A stretch of DNA of 64,000 bases, taken from contig JASXTE010000011.1 in assembly GCA_030280995.1 (NCBI GenBank), positions 17,440,603 through 17,504,602 on the forward strand, written 5' to 3'. The stretch comes from Hemileia vastatrix. Lineage: Eukaryota; Basidiomycota; Pucciniomycetes; Pucciniales; Zaghouaniaceae. The notes beneath the pieces are model-generated. The model did not search any database and had not been told where the DNA came from. It was given only the letters and a program-made list of their open reading frames with translations. Positions 10,539-23,297 of this stretch are shown here, piece after piece. The number at the start of each line of letters is the position of its first letter. Positions within the stretch are counted from its first letter, which is position 1. The translations under genes and the position numbers were made by a program.

Positions 10539-11570
10539 TCAATGTGTAAGACTGTTAAAAGAATTTATTTTAAATTTCCTTTTACCATTCATGCCAATAG
10601 TAAAATTGTTATTAGCAGGGTCTAATTTCACACCAAATTTAGTCAGAATATCATTTCCAATGATAAAACAGTTACTACAGTTAGTATTATCCATTACTAC
10701 AAAGTCACAACTTACCCTTACATAACCATGTTGATGTTTAAAGAAAACAGCAGCTTTGTATTTACCAATGGGGTGTAGCACTGATCCAAAACCTCTCCAA
10801 TTTTTACTTTGAAGTGGTTCAAGCTTAGAATTATATTCACTATCTATTTTCTGTAATGTATTAGTGGAAAAAACAGAACCAGCAGCTCCTGTGTCCAGTA
10901 CTATATTAACATTTTCACCAGAAATGATAGCTGGAACCGTGATAGGTGTCATTCTAAAGTTATCAGCTTGTATATCCTTAATGATTTCAGCATCCTCAAA
11001 ATTCATTGAAGATTCATTTGAGTCCATATTTAATATTGGATTTTCAAAGATGGACAAATCATCTTTCAACATACAGACTTCATTTTCATCACTATATGAG
11101 ATATTGCTGTCATAATCACTTGATTCTTTACTTTTTTCAGTTTCAGTTTCAGATTCATGCTGATTTTCAACAATATTTATGTTTTTCTCACATTTGTGAC
11201 CTTTTACCCAAGGTTTGTTACACTTATAACAAGTATTTGTTTCATACTTTTTAGGAGCTACAGGTGCAGTAGCTTTTTTCTGCTTCTCCTGAAGTGTCTT
11301 TGAATTCTGAATTTTTACAGGTTCAATATTTTGTTTATAAGTGGAATACCTTGATTCATACTTATGGTTTAATAATATTTCATTGCAAATATTAATAAAG
11401 TCAGAATATTCAGTAACATTTAATGTTCTAGCTACAACAATGTCTCTGACAGATATAGGTAATTTATATATTATCTTATCTTTCCATAAGTTAAAATCCA
11501 TATGAGGCTCAATGGCTTTTAATATTTTGTTTAAATTCATTAAAAATACCATAGGTTTGTCACCATTCAA
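10539..11570 (-). CDS. Gag C-terminus, zinc knuckle and protease of T1
   Basis: A 343-residue open frame. Residues 1-70 continue the gag capsid domain (VFLMNLNKIL, WKDKIIYKLP). A zinc-knuckle-like motif CYKCNKPWVKGHKC follows near residue 115, then an acidic Ser/Glu-rich linker. The aspartic protease has VLDTGAAGSVF as the active-site Asp loop and FIIGNDIL as the later ILG-type motif. In T2 the corresponding DTG reads DIG. This piece is separated from the upstream gag by one stop (TAA at about 11,604), where T2 has Gln. Confidence 0.85.
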   Translation of the reverse strand: MNGDKPMVFLMNLNKILKAIEPHMDFNLWKDKIIYKLPISVRDIVVARTLNVTEYSDFINICNEILLNHKYESRYSTYKQNIEPVKIQNSKTLQEKQKKATAPVAPKKYETNTCYKCNKPWVKGHKCEKNINIVENQHESETETEKSKESSDYDSNISYSDENEVCMLKDDLSIFENPILNMDSNESSMNFEDAEIIKDIQADNFRMTPITVPAIISGENVNIVLDTGAAGSVFSTNTLQKIDSEYNSKLEPLQSKNWRGFGSVLHPIGKYKAAVFFKHQHGYVRVSCDFVVMDNTNCSNCFIIGNDILTKFGVKLDPANNNFTIGMNGKRKFKINSFNSLTH

Positions 11571-11603
11571 CGGATTATAACTAGTCTTCTCATAAAGTCT
11601 TTG

Positions 11604-13264
11604 TTAATTAAGCCTGAATTTAGAACCTCCAAATTGTTTTTCAATAAGTTGTTTCCATTCATCCCAAGAGTAATCTTTACCCTCACTCAATACAGCTTCA
11701 AACCATAATAAAGCAACATCCTTAAATAAAGAAATTAATTTTGATGTTATTTCTTCATCTGGTAACTTATATGAGAATTTCAAATTTTCAATTCTTTGAA
11801 TAAAATGTTGCCAATCAGAGCTGGCTTCCCCATCATAAGTTGGGTACTGATTTATCTTAGGCCAGTTTTTCTGATAGGATTTTATCTCACTAATCTTAGG
11901 TAAATTCAACAACTCATTCACTTTTGATAAATGGTCTTGTATTTCCTCCTGTACGGATTTGTGACTAACATTTTCAGATTTGGCACTACCACCAGATGGT
12001 TTTAATTGTGGTGGTATAGGGAAGGAATGAGATTCACTTTTGCCAATGAAAGGATTATTATTATGTTGAGTATACTTATGATTATCCTGGTTCATTAGTA
12101 GATTGGAAGTTTCAATCTCAACTTTAGTTAATCTTTGTAGTAGCTCAGAGACACTTTTATTTGTCTGGGCAAAAGATATCTTAGTTCTTGATTCAGCTTT
12201 CAATAAATGTGTTTCATACAATTTTTCTAACTCACAGAATTTTTTTGAAAGTTCATTATATTTATTACTCAATGAATCATATTTAAGATTTAGAGACAAA
12301 TGTTCTTTCTCTAATTCTTTGTTACATGTTGCTAATTGAGAAATGTTTAATGTCAAGGATGAAATTGTATCACTAGTGAGCTTAACTGCCTGTTCCTCAC
12401 AATCAGTCATTCTATTCCACAATGCTGAAACAATTCTATGGACAGTTGGATTATTGTTAAAATATTCCATGTCTTCCTTTTCAATTCTCTCATTCTCCTG
12501 TGAGCTTCTCATCTCACTAGTAGGTGGTGGAAACTGAGGGTTAACTGTATTATCATTATAAATAGTACTGTTATTGTGGACAAAAGACAAGTCAGGTGTA
12601 TCTACTCTAAAACCTAAACTTCTTTACTCCTCCTCTATTTTCTGCACAGATTTAACATCAATAGGATTACATATATTTTAATTATCAGTATTGTGTTCAA
12701 ACTGAGAGAGTAATCTACTTACCATGGGATAGATGCCAGTCCTGATTTTTGGTGCTTTTTCCTTTGTAAGGGTGAACTGAGGAAGTCAGATGAGGTGGTG
12801 GATCCCTTTTGCAACTGTGGCTGGTCCTTTGTTGATGGAACCAGTCCCATTTCCATTTGTCTACCAGGATTTTCTCCTGGGAGTGAGTTTACCCGCCTGG
12901 GGTAGGGGGTTGCTGACTTGGCTGACTTGGCTGGCCTCCCTTTAGCTCTGCCAATGCCTGATTCATCTGCTGAAACCCTACCTTGCAATTGTTCTGCAAT
13001 TGCTCTACCTCTTTGAACATGAGTGATTTGCATTCTTCCAACTTCAGAACCTGTTTGGCCAAGTGGGACAGTTGATCCTGAAGAGGAGGAGACATCTTTT
13101 TTATAGTTATCTTTTTTAAGAGGGCATCCTTTTCCTCTATACTCATGTTTTCTGCTTGGGGGTATTGTTGACCCTCCATGGTTATGTCCTGGAAAGTTTT
13201 TGTTAGCCTTAGACCTGGTATTATAAGCAGGCTTTTCACTTACACTGTCCTGGGGAGCACTCAT
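11604..13264 (-). pseudogene. Gag of T1
   Basis: Two frames: 13,264-12,719, a basic N-terminal region with PAYNTRSKA near residue 12, and 12,590-11,604 (328 residues). The latter has a coiled coil (about residues 75-160, with LEKEHLSL and ELEKLYE heptads) and a retrotransposon gag fold (YDGEASSDWQHFIQRIENL, LWFEAVL, WKQLIEKQFGG). The two frames differ in phase; T2 keeps them in one phase apart from a stop, so the ancestral gag was a single protein of about 550 residues. Confidence 0.8.
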
Positions 13265-13775
13265 ATTGTTAAGAATGACAATATTTCACGTCTACAGAAA
13301 GAAAAAACTCTATGGAATTAGTAGACAAAAGATATTAGCAATGTTATTACTAATAAAAAGGGACTGGAGCTTACCCTGAATTTATATTTTTTTTTTTCAT
13401 TTAAATAAAATATAAGAAAATTTGAAAAAATCTGTTAAAAAATAATAATAAGTTCAACTAGACCTTTATAAGGGTGAATAAGTAGCTTACCAAGCTTTAA
13501 CCAAATACCAATTTAATTGGGTGTTATATTGGTGTCCAAATACCAAGTGAAATTGGGTTTATACTGGGTACAGTTACTACTGTAAATACCTAATTTTTAT
13601 AATAAAAAATTAGTACAATTATTATGAGGGTTCTTTTACGCAATCAATGAATTATAATGACCCACTAATATGTAGCAGACCCAAATATTTGGTTATTTTG
13701 AGCTGTACTAAAGTAAAAATCACATCCCAAGGCTTATACTAAATAATAAGTAAAATATAAGGAAAGACCCCCAAT
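13265..13775 (-). other. 5' leader of T1
   Basis: About 510 bp between the 5' LTR and gag without a gene. T2 has the same leader at 43,600-44,102. It contains repeated phrases (CCAAATACCAA, ATTGGGTTTATA) and ends next to the presumed primer-binding site. Confidence 0.6.
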
Positions 13776-14952
13776 TGTCAGTATATTCTAGTATACAAGT
13801 ATGATATAATAGTGTTTATTTATGGTCCTACTACTTATTGATAAATTATTTAGTGATTAAACCTCAGGGGAAGACTAATAAAATAGTTATACTCAAATAA
13901 AACTCACAATACTTGTATTTAAATGTGTGCTAGTGGTGGAAAATAGATGAATAAAATATAGTTATAGCTTATATAAAGATAATATCAATTTATAATGGCT
14001 TTATAATATATTTCTGAATGCTAATAATTGTATTGTAGTGGTTTTTTGAATTGTAGTAATTGAATGATGATAAATAACCGTCAAAATCCCTCCTTACTTA
14101 TACCCAAATCCACTGGAGTGCACAGACCTTCAGTCCAGATGATGTCACTGCTATCCCCGGAAATTACAGCAATGTGAGGGCCCATCACCTCCCCATAGCT
14201 TACACTTCAAGAAGATTCAACACCCAGACCTCCAGTAAGGACCCTCCATCACAATTAATGATAACACAGATCTATACCACAAATAGAAAATCCAGATAAA
14301 AGTGGATACCATAAAGAAACAGGTAAAATAAACAATCAAAAAGAGATTTAATAAAGCCAAAAGCATATAAAGGAAACAAATAAAATTTCCAAGCCCCCAA
14401 TAAAATCCCCAAGCATCCAAATTAACCCAGAAATGACTTTCCAACCCATAAATCCGTGAATAACCATCCAAGGAAGTAAATTAAGTTGTCCAAACTGAGT
14501 GTATGCGCCTGATATAGATGTCTATGCTTCTGTAGGCATTGTGAGTCCACTGATTTCGTCCATATGACCTAAAATAAGCAGAAAAACAAAGGTTATAGGC
14601 TATTAAGGGGCTAAAACCCACTTATATACCTAAATATACATAATATACTGCATATTTCACTGAATATGAGATTTATGTATACATATGAGCTTATGTATTT
14701 CAATATTTACTTCATATCACTTAGGATAAGTATATTATGACTCCATTAACACCTTAATAAGTATTATTAGGCTATGGATAAGCTATTTAAACTACTATAA
14801 GTTATATAATAGAATAATAATTATATATATATATAATAAAATAATATATATTATTATTTTAACCTTATTTTTAAGATATAAGCTTAATTTACTTTAGGTT
14901 ATCTTACTATAAGCATAAGAAATACTCAGTCCTAGGGATATCTAGGCTGACA
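13776..14952 (-). repeat. 5' LTR of T1
   Basis: 1177 bp, TGTCAG to CTGACA, full length for the family. Related LTRs are at 29,804-30,981, 44,103-45,058 (partial), 45,059-46,211 and 47,291-48,446. It contains a GGAGTGCACAGACC segment conserved in all copies. Confidence 0.9.
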
Positions 14953-15680
14953 CTTTCCGTTTGCCCATTGGTTTCAGGATGATAGGCCGTGGAGAGATTC
15001 CTCGTGATATTGAGTTGTCAACACAATTGAGTCCAGAATGTGGATACAAACAATGAGCCTCTATCTGAGATAATATCATTTGGTAAGCCATGTTTGGAAA
15101 ATAAATATTCTAGAAACAATTTTGACAAATCTTCTGCTGTAGCAGTAGTAGTGGTTTTAATGAAAATAGACATCTTTGAAAATCTATCTACTATTACTAA
15201 TATAGCATCAAAATTATTAGAAAGAGGAAGTTAAGAAATAAAATCCATCGATAAGGATTTACAAGGTTTAGAGGGAAAATGAAGCGGTTGAAGCAACCCA
15301 TGCTTCCGGTGACAGGGAGCCTTATTCATATTACATTGATAACAAGATCTTATATAGGCCTTGATTTCTCTGGGCATTCCTGGCCAGAAGAAATCTCTTG
15401 CAATTAACTGGTAGGTTGTATCAACCCCAAAATGACCAGCTAATGGAGAATAATGTTGACTATTGAAAATCCATAATTTTATTTCATTGTTGTTGGGTAT
15501 GGCTACTCTACCTTCAAAAACTAATAGACCTGATTCAATACTAAATCTTTTGGCCCCTTGCTTCAAGAGTATTTTGTCTTTTAACCCTAAACAAAAATTG
15601 TCCTTTGACTGAGCTTTGAGGATGTTGGATAGTGGATTTTGGAAAGATTGAATTTTCATCAAATTAAGTTGATGAGTCGT
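14953..15680 (-). pseudogene. Integrase N-terminus and core of B
   Basis: Frame 15,662-15,231 holds the pre-integrase segment and the H2C2 zinc finger (HYSPLAGHFGVDTTYQL, CYQCN). After a stop, the core continues to 14,953 with the SKMSIF, HGLPNDIISDRGSLF and NLSTAYHPETNGQTE motifs, also stopped once. The break at 14,957 falls inside the NGQTER motif that continues at 6400, so T1 landed in the catalytic Glu region. Confidence 0.85.
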
Positions 15681-16607
15681 TGTGGTGATCTAAACCTGGG
15701 TAGGCCTTTGGAGTGCATATTTGGAGGTATTTGGTATGTAGGGTGTTATTGGGGTTATGGTGTTATTAGTGATTTTTTTTATCTTTAGGTGATATTTAGT
15801 AGTGTTTATGGAGGCTTAATCTAGGGTCACTTATTATGTCTCAGCTTAATGTCCTTTCTTTTCTCTTCATTTTGGTATCCCTTATATGTGGTTACCTTGC
15901 TTTATAGGGTAGTTATGGTGTTGTTATTGGTATTTATCGGATGTTTATTGCTTAGTGGTGCTTATGTAGACTTAATATAGGGTCACTTATTATGTCTCAG
16001 CTTTTTGTCCTTCATTTTCTTTACATTTTTGTATGTCTTATGTGTGTTTATCTTGTTTATTAGTGAAGTTATGGGTTTTTAGGGTTTTTTAGGGTTTTTA
16101 TGGGTTATATGGGTGTTTTAGGGCCTAGAAGCGGCCTGCCCGCCCCTAAGCGGAGCCGCCTCCAAGTGGCCTGGCCGCCCGGGCACTGGGGAGGCACTAA
16201 AATGCACTTTTATGCATGAAAAAGGCTGGGAAAGCTTGATTTTGGCTGGGGAATCAGTCAGGGTGGTCTGTGAGCTGGCTGTATGATGCGTGTGTGGGAA
16301 GATTTTTTGGAAAATCATCTTATCTCTTTGCTCATCGCCTCTGTGTTCCTCACTGTCTCATTGGCTGGTTTTTTGTTGGAATATATTACTGTTCATTTCA
16401 ACTCTTTCTGGCAGTCTGTCTGGGACTATTATCTTCACTTTTAAAGAGGTCAAGAGTGTTTAATTAGAGGGTCTAGCAAACAGATCTCCAATTTTCTGCA
16501 ACAGGTAAATCTCACTTGTTTTTATAAAGGGACAGGGTTTATTCTTTCTGGTTTTACTCCAAATCCCTTGGTCAAGGCCTATAGCTAGTACTATAGGATT
16601 GTCTACA
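15681..16607 (+). repeat. 5' LTR of F
   Basis: 927 bp, TGTGGTGATC to GTCTACA. Its last ~790 bp are nearly identical to 23,690-24,476. It contains a GC-richer block around 16,110-16,200. Confidence 0.85.
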
Positions 16608-16845
16608 TTTCTGGCGCCCAACATGGGGTCGAATCTGTTGGCCTTTTGGAATCTCTGTTGATCTAGGCTTCTCTCTTTGGTAGATCTCCTTTGGTGGATT
16701 TTGGATTTGGTGCTATATCTCTTTGTGGTTGGTCTAGGGGTCTTCTTTTCTGTTGGATTTGGTCCCTCCTAGGTCTCTAAGGCTCTTGGGGGGGACATTG
16801 GCTATCTTTGGTGGAGATTGGAGGCTGTAACTTGGAATTGCTAGG

Positions 16846-17435
16846 ATGGTTAGGATTCAGTCTTGGGATGGTTCAAGTTTTTTGGGGGAGGATGCAAAGG
16901 GGTTTTTGGCTAGGTTTGAGGTTGCTGCTGAGATTGATGGGGCCTCACTGTTGGACATGGTTAGGCAAGTAATCTTTTTCATTGGTAATAGGGAGGTGGA
17001 GAAGGAAGTTTCTGGCATGGCAGGATATAGGAGTCAGGACAGGGAAAAGTTGAAGATTGAAATGGTTAAAAGGTGGCCTACTACTTTCTCAATGTTGGAT
17101 CTTCATGGGATTTCTAGGAAGTGGGAATTGAAAGGTGCTGTAACTTCTCTTTCTCAGTATGGGGAATTTATGGAGGAGTTTGGGGAGGCTCTGGATTATC
17201 TGGTATATAATGATATATTACCACATGAAGATGGGGCCAAGTATGTATTTTGTAGTGCCATGGGTAGGAATGTAAAGGTGGAGGTTATGTAGATTCTTTT
17301 CAAGGATGACTTGATGAAGACTCTTCCAATTGGGGAAAATAGGACTCCTGGTATGGCTATTCTGAAGGAGGTTATTTTGGGATATTTGCACCATGGGAAA
17401 TCTAGGGGTGAATTGCTAGCAATACCCTCTCTTGA
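16846..17435 (+). pseudogene. Gag fragment of F
   Basis: The frame starts ATG 16,846 and resembles a retrotransposon gag: WDGSSFLGEDAKGFLARFEVA, then VIFFIGNREVEKEV and MVKRWPTTFSM. A TAG at 17,290-17,292 (a CAG-to-TAG change would fit) interrupts it; the same frame then runs to about 17,430, where homology to a retrotransposon ends abruptly at GAATTGCTAGC. No zinc knuckle, protease or pol remains. Confidence 0.65.
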
Positions 17436-17950
17436 AATTTAGAGTGTCCCTTAAATATGCCAGGTTTATGAATACTTTATAAACATAAGTATATTAGAGT
17501 TAGATTTACATTAATTCTCAGATTTATTATAGACAGAATATCAACTGATTCCAAATTATGCACAAGTTGATCCTACAGAACTTGATTTTGGTCCTCTGAT
17601 GAGCACAAATTGAGCACAAATTGATCTAACCTAAGCTTATGTATATATAATAATTCAGGATACTTGCTCTATTAAATTTGATAATAAAATAAAATATTGA
17701 TGATTTTATATAAAAAAAATTATTATGTAAGATATTAAATTATAAATTTAGGCATCATAGGAGGGCACTTAATAGAACTTAATTATACTATGTGACACCT
17801 TAATACTGTATCACACAGTTTGAAACATTTAAATCAAAATGTGTCATGATGGGCAATGAAATTGCTTGGACAGACACTTTCAAAATTAATACTGACCATA
17901 ATATACAAGCATGAAACCTTGGAATCTATCCAATAAAAGATTTTCCTTCT
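17436..17950. other. Unassigned AT-rich segment before the palindrome array
   Basis: No gene seen. It starts where F's gag ends and includes a short direct repeat (GAGCACAAATTGA twice at about 17,599-17,625). It could be the left end of the element that brought the array. Confidence 0.4.
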
Positions 17951-20900
17951 GATAAATGGATTTTTCTCAGCTACTCCCTGCTAAAAAGTGTCCTTCTGAG
18001 GTTTGTCTGACCTTCAGGGGGGTAATTTGGCCACATCACACTACTTCTATTTCCATGATTGACCAAAACATCATCCTCATTCCCATATAAAGAGTTGATC
18101 TCATCTGACTGTGGCTGATCAAAGGGGTCCACCACAAGTTTAGCCAAAATTTCGGTGAACACTTTTTTGATGGATAGTGAATAACTGGTGCTTTCCGAAA
18201 TTGTCCACCTCAAGTTAGGATAAACTTCAGGAGGATAAATTTATTATGAATACCAAATTAACTGAAGAATACTTTTGCCCTAGCTACTCTGCATCATAAA
18301 AGTGTCCAACTGAGGTTTAGCCATAATTCAGGTAGACACTTTTGGAAAGGCACAGTCTGATGGGTTTAATATCTATATATGGCAATAAGTATCAGTTTTT
18401 TATCAACATGGAACTAGAATTAATTTAATATGTCCAAAATGTCCACCTGAAGTTTGGCCAAAATACAGGTGGAAATTTTAATGAGGATTACTTGATAAAA
18501 TGAAGAAGACTTGCAATTACTTTCCATCATAAAATTTTCAAACTTAATTTTATCAAAAATTGTGGTGACACTTTTGCCAGATCCAGTCATATGGGATCAA
18601 CTCTCTATATGGCAATGAGAATCAATTTTTAGTCAATCATGGCATTAGAAATAATTTTATATGGAAAAACTTTCCACCTGATTTTTGGCCAAAAATAAGT
18701 TGGAAATGTTTATGAGGAATACTAGATTAACTAAAGAAGACTTGCACCCTACTACTTTCCATCATAAAAGTGTCCACCAGAAGAATTCTCAAACTTGTGG
18801 TTGACATCTTTGGCCTGGTCCAGCCATATGGGATCAATTCTGCATATGGAAATAAGGATTTAATTTGGTCAATCATGGTACTAGAAGTAATTTGATATAG
18901 ATAAAGTGTCCAACTAAATATTGGAAAAAAATCAGTTGAAAACTTCATTTAGCTTTTCAAAAAATCAAATTTAGTAAAATTTTATTCCTGATGATGCTCA
19001 TTTTATCCAACACCTCTTCTGAGCCTTGAAAGTAGGCATTTAGCTTGAATTTCGAATTTCACATAAAATCCCTATTATTCAACCTATTTCTTTTTATCCC
19101 TTTTTTTTCTTTTAGATATCAATTAATTTTATGTAAAACAAATCATTTTCATAATTTTTTACCTGTATTTAATAAAATTATTAAAGGTTTAACATCACCC
19201 TGTAAGCATTTGGCACATGTTTTTTTGCTATAATAATAAAAATAATAATATACTGGTAACAAAAAATTGATCAAATGATAAAATATTAATAAAACAGAAA
19301 GATCAAATACCAGTGGATATGTTTTAAAAAAATACCAGTTGCACTGAGGAAGAGTTGCACCCTAGATACTCACCATCAAAAAAGTGTCCAGCACAAGCTC
19401 GGCCGAACTTGTGCTGGACACTTTTGGTCAGTTGCAGTCATATGAGATCAATTCTCGCTATGGCAATGAAAAATTTTTTTTGGATAAAAAACTTCACTAG
19501 AAGTAGTTTTACATATCCAAATTTTCTACCTAGATTTCATCCAAACCACAGGTGCACAATTTTTTATCTTTGAAAAAAAGTCAATTTAGTAAAATTTCTC
19601 CCTGATGGCTCTCATTTGCTTCAACACCTCTACTGGCCTTTGATAGTAGGAATATTACTTGGATTTCTTTTTTCATATTTGATCCCTTTAACTTAATTTT
19701 TTATTCCTAATATTGCTTTTGGATACCAATTAATAATTTTTAAAATAAACTATTTTCATATTTTTATACATTTATTTAATAATATTATAAATGGCATAAT
19801 ATCACCTGGTATCCATTTGGCACATGAGTTTTTTCTATACTTATAAAATTAATAATATAATGGCGACCAAAAATTAATCAAATGATATTAATGAGTGAGG
19901 AACAAATATAAAATACCAGTAGACATGTTTGTTAGAAATACTAGATGAACTGAAGAAAAATTCTACCCTAGCTACTCTCCATCATAAAAGTGTCCAGCAC
20001 AAGTTTGGCCGAACTTGTGCTGGAAACTAATGGTCAGGTGCAGTCAGATGGGAGCAGTTCTCTCTATGGAAATGAAGATAAATTTTTGATATAAAATTAC
20101 CCTAGAAGTAGTTTGATATGGAAAAATTTTCATGCTGAAGTTTTGGTAAAGCTCAAGTGCATTTTTTTTTTATTTTAAAAAAAAAGAAAATTTAGGGCAA
20201 GTTTAGCCCTGATTGTGCTAATTTAATTCAACATCGCTTTTTTCTGTTTATGGCAGGAATTCAACTTGGATTTTAATTTTCATCTTTTATTTCTTTTATT
20301 TTACTTTATTCCTCTCATATTGCTTTTGGATAGAAGTTTATTTTTTGTAAAATAAATCATTTTCATATTTTTTTACCTTTATTTAATAATATTATAAAAG
20401 GTGTAACATCACCCAGTATTCATTTGGCACACAATTTTTTGCTATACTGATAATATTAATAATATAATGGTGACAAAAAATTAATCAATTGATAAATATG
20501 AGTGAGGCACAAAGATTTAATAACAGTGGAAATGTTTATAAGAAATTTCAGATGATTAAAAATGACTTTAACCCTGGCTACTCTTCATGATAAAAGTGTC
20601 CAGCACAAGTTTGGCCAAACTTGTGATGGACACTTTTGATTGCATGCCGTCAGACGCAATCAATTCTTTTTATTGAAATGAGACTGAATTATCACTCCAT
20701 CATTGCATTGAAAGTAGTTTTATATAGACAAATTGTCCCCTGGAAGTTTGTCCAAACCTAAGGTAGACAATTTTTTCCTTTGGTAAAAAGTAAATTTGAT
20801 CCATGTTAATCTATGATGGTGCCCATTTTTTCTGAAGCCTCTACTGGCTCATGATAGCAGAAAATATACTTAATATCTTTATTTCATTTTTGATCTCTTT

Positions 20901-21806
20901 AATTTTAATCTTACCCTTTTATTACTCCTTTAGCTTTTAAATATCAATTTTATTTTGGGAAAACTGATAACTTTCTCATTTTTTTACATTTATTATATTA
21001 TATTATTAAAGTTGTAAAATCATCCAGTGTACTTTCATTACACATGTTTTTGCTATACTAAAAACATTAATAATATAATGGTGACTAAAAAATAATCAAA
21101 TAATAAATATGGATGACACAGAAAGATCAAATACACATTGACATTTTTAAAATGAATATAAGATTAACTGAAGAAGACTTGCACCCTAGCTAATCTCCAT
21201 CATGAAAGTGTCCAGCAAAATTTCAGCTGAGTTTGTGCTGGACACTTTTGGTTGCATGCAGTCAGATAGGATAAATTTACTCAATGGAAGTTAAAATGAA
21301 TTTTTGCTCAATCATTGTACAAGAAGTAGCTTTATACTGCTATACTATCCTACTGATTTTTTGGAAAACCTCAGGTGGACACCTTTATTAATTAAAAAAA
21401 AAAGAAAACATATTCCAAATCTAAAGCTGGTGGTGCAAATTTGGTCTGAAAACTCAAATTATCTTTGATGGCAGAAATTTTATTTGAATGTTTAATTTCA
21501 TATTTGGTCACATTTATTTTACTTTTTTATTCCTGTTTTTGCTTTCAAATATCATTTTATTTATTGTAAAACTAATACTTTTCATATTTTTTTTACTTTT
21601 ATTTAATAAGATTATGAAAGATGTAGCATCTCCCAGTGTGCATTTGGCTTACAAATTTTTTCAATACTAATAAGATTAATATTAAAATTGTGAAAAACAA
21701 TGAATCAAATGATAAATATGAATGACACAGAAAGATCATATACAAGTGGATTTGTTTATAAGAAATACCTGATGAACTGAAGAAGACCTGCACCCTAGAT
21801 ACTCAC

Positions 21807-22633
21807 TGTCAAGGGTCACTTTTGGTCTAGAAGATTTGGTACGGTGTAATATGAAGATTTTAAGAATTTATTTGACTCTCAATAATTAGGTACGTATTTT
21901 CTCAATCAAGTATGATTTCTTTACTCAATATAAGAGGTAGATTTTAATAATTTATATAAGTTATAGAATTAGAATTACGTCTGGTGTAAATACTAAGGAT
22001 ATAAAATATAATAAATAAGTTTTAACTGTTGTAGTTGTAGTAATAAATGAGTTGGTAAAAAAGAATGATTAAAAGACAACAAAAAGAGAGGCCTTTTATA
22101 GGCAAAGGAGAGACAAAGCACGGCAATCAAATTCTAAAAACAGTAGGAAGAGAGAGAGAAAAGAACATTCCAGAAAGAGTATTTCAAATAATAAAGTTAT
22201 TCTAAAAAGAAGGCGTCAAAAAGATGTATTTACAGAGTATGTCAGAAATACATCAATATATTTAATATTTACTGTAAAAGTCAATCCTAAATAAGAAATT
22301 CGATTTTTTTGTATATATTTAATATTATTTGAATATTTAAATCTTATTTTATCTTTATATTTATTTTTTAATATAAAATTTTATTTTTTCCCAACCTGTC
22401 AAATGAGCACGGTGTTAGAGAAAAATATAAGGGACAAAATTATAATTTTAATTTTAATTATTTATTTAATTAATTAATTTTTTAATTTTAACATTCTTTA
22501 ATTAGTTAATTTATTATAACTAATTTTAATGTAACTAAATTATAATTAAATAATAATTAAAAATGATAAGGTGCGGCTTCATCCAGTAAATAATTAATTA
22601 TTTCACTGGGTAAGTCTAGTAGCCTGGCTGACA
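21807..22633. repeat. Solo LTR inside the array
   Basis: 827 bp starting TGTCAAGGG and ending GCCTGGCTGACA, flanked by CTCAC at 21,802-21,806 and 22,634-22,638. Removing it with one duplication restores the 609-bp array spacing. Its end matches the LTR of element G (GCCTGGCTGACA at 61,319-61,330), so the two may be related. Confidence 0.85.
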
Positions 22634-23251
22634 CTCACCATCATAAAAGTGTCCAGCATAAGTTTGGCCGGACTTGTGCTGGACACTTTTGGTTGCATGC
22701 AGTCAGATGGGATAAATTTACTCTATGGAAATGAAAATGACATTTTGCTCAATCATTGCACAATAAGTAGTTTGATATTGCCAAAATGTCCTCCTGATGA
22801 TTTTTCAAAACTCATCAGGACACTTTCTTTGGTTTAACAAAAAAGAAAATATAGTGCAAGTTTAGCCCTGGTGGTGCACATTTGATCTAACACCTCTACT
22901 TGTTATCGATAGTGGGAATTTTCCTTAGATTTTTTTTCTTATTTTATCCCTTTTATTTTACTTTTTTATTGCTCATATTGCTTTGGATATCAATTTTTAA
23001 TTTTTAAAATAAATAATTTTCATACTCTTATACCTTTATTTAATAATATATGATTAAAGGTGGAACACCACCTGGTATGCATTTTTCACACAAGTTATTA
23101 CTATAGTAATAACGTTAACAATATAATAATGACAAAAAATTAATCAAATGGTAAATTTAAATGACACAAAAATATCAAATTCCAATGGTGATATTTATAT
23201 GAAATCCCTTTTGAGTTTAAGAAGATTTGCTGTATGCCTACTCTCAATTAT

Positions 23252-23297
23252 AAAAGTGTCCAGCACAAGTTCGGCCGAACTTGTGCTGGACACTTTT
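23252..23297. repeat. Perfect 46-bp palindrome
   Basis: The last array unit has a fully self-complementary 46-bp palindrome from AAAAGTGTCC to GGACACTTTT, centred on GGCC with no loop. Other units differ at one to a few positions. Confidence 0.95.

Larger units (their letters stand above)
6401..14952 (-). mobile_element. Ty3/gypsy element T1 (complete, decayed)
   Basis: Full LTR element on the minus strand: 5' LTR 13,776-14,952, leader, gag, zinc knuckle and protease, RT, RNase H, integrase with chromodomain, and 3' LTR 6401-7285. LTR ends are TGTCAG/CTGACA. The 5-bp target duplication CTTTC is present at 6396-6400 and 14,953-14,957. The primer-binding region just inside the 5' LTR reads ATTGGGGGTCTTTCC on the element strand, and a purine tract (GGGGTGAGGGAG) precedes the 3' LTR. 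Stops and frameshifts in most domains mean it is inactive. Confidence 0.92.
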
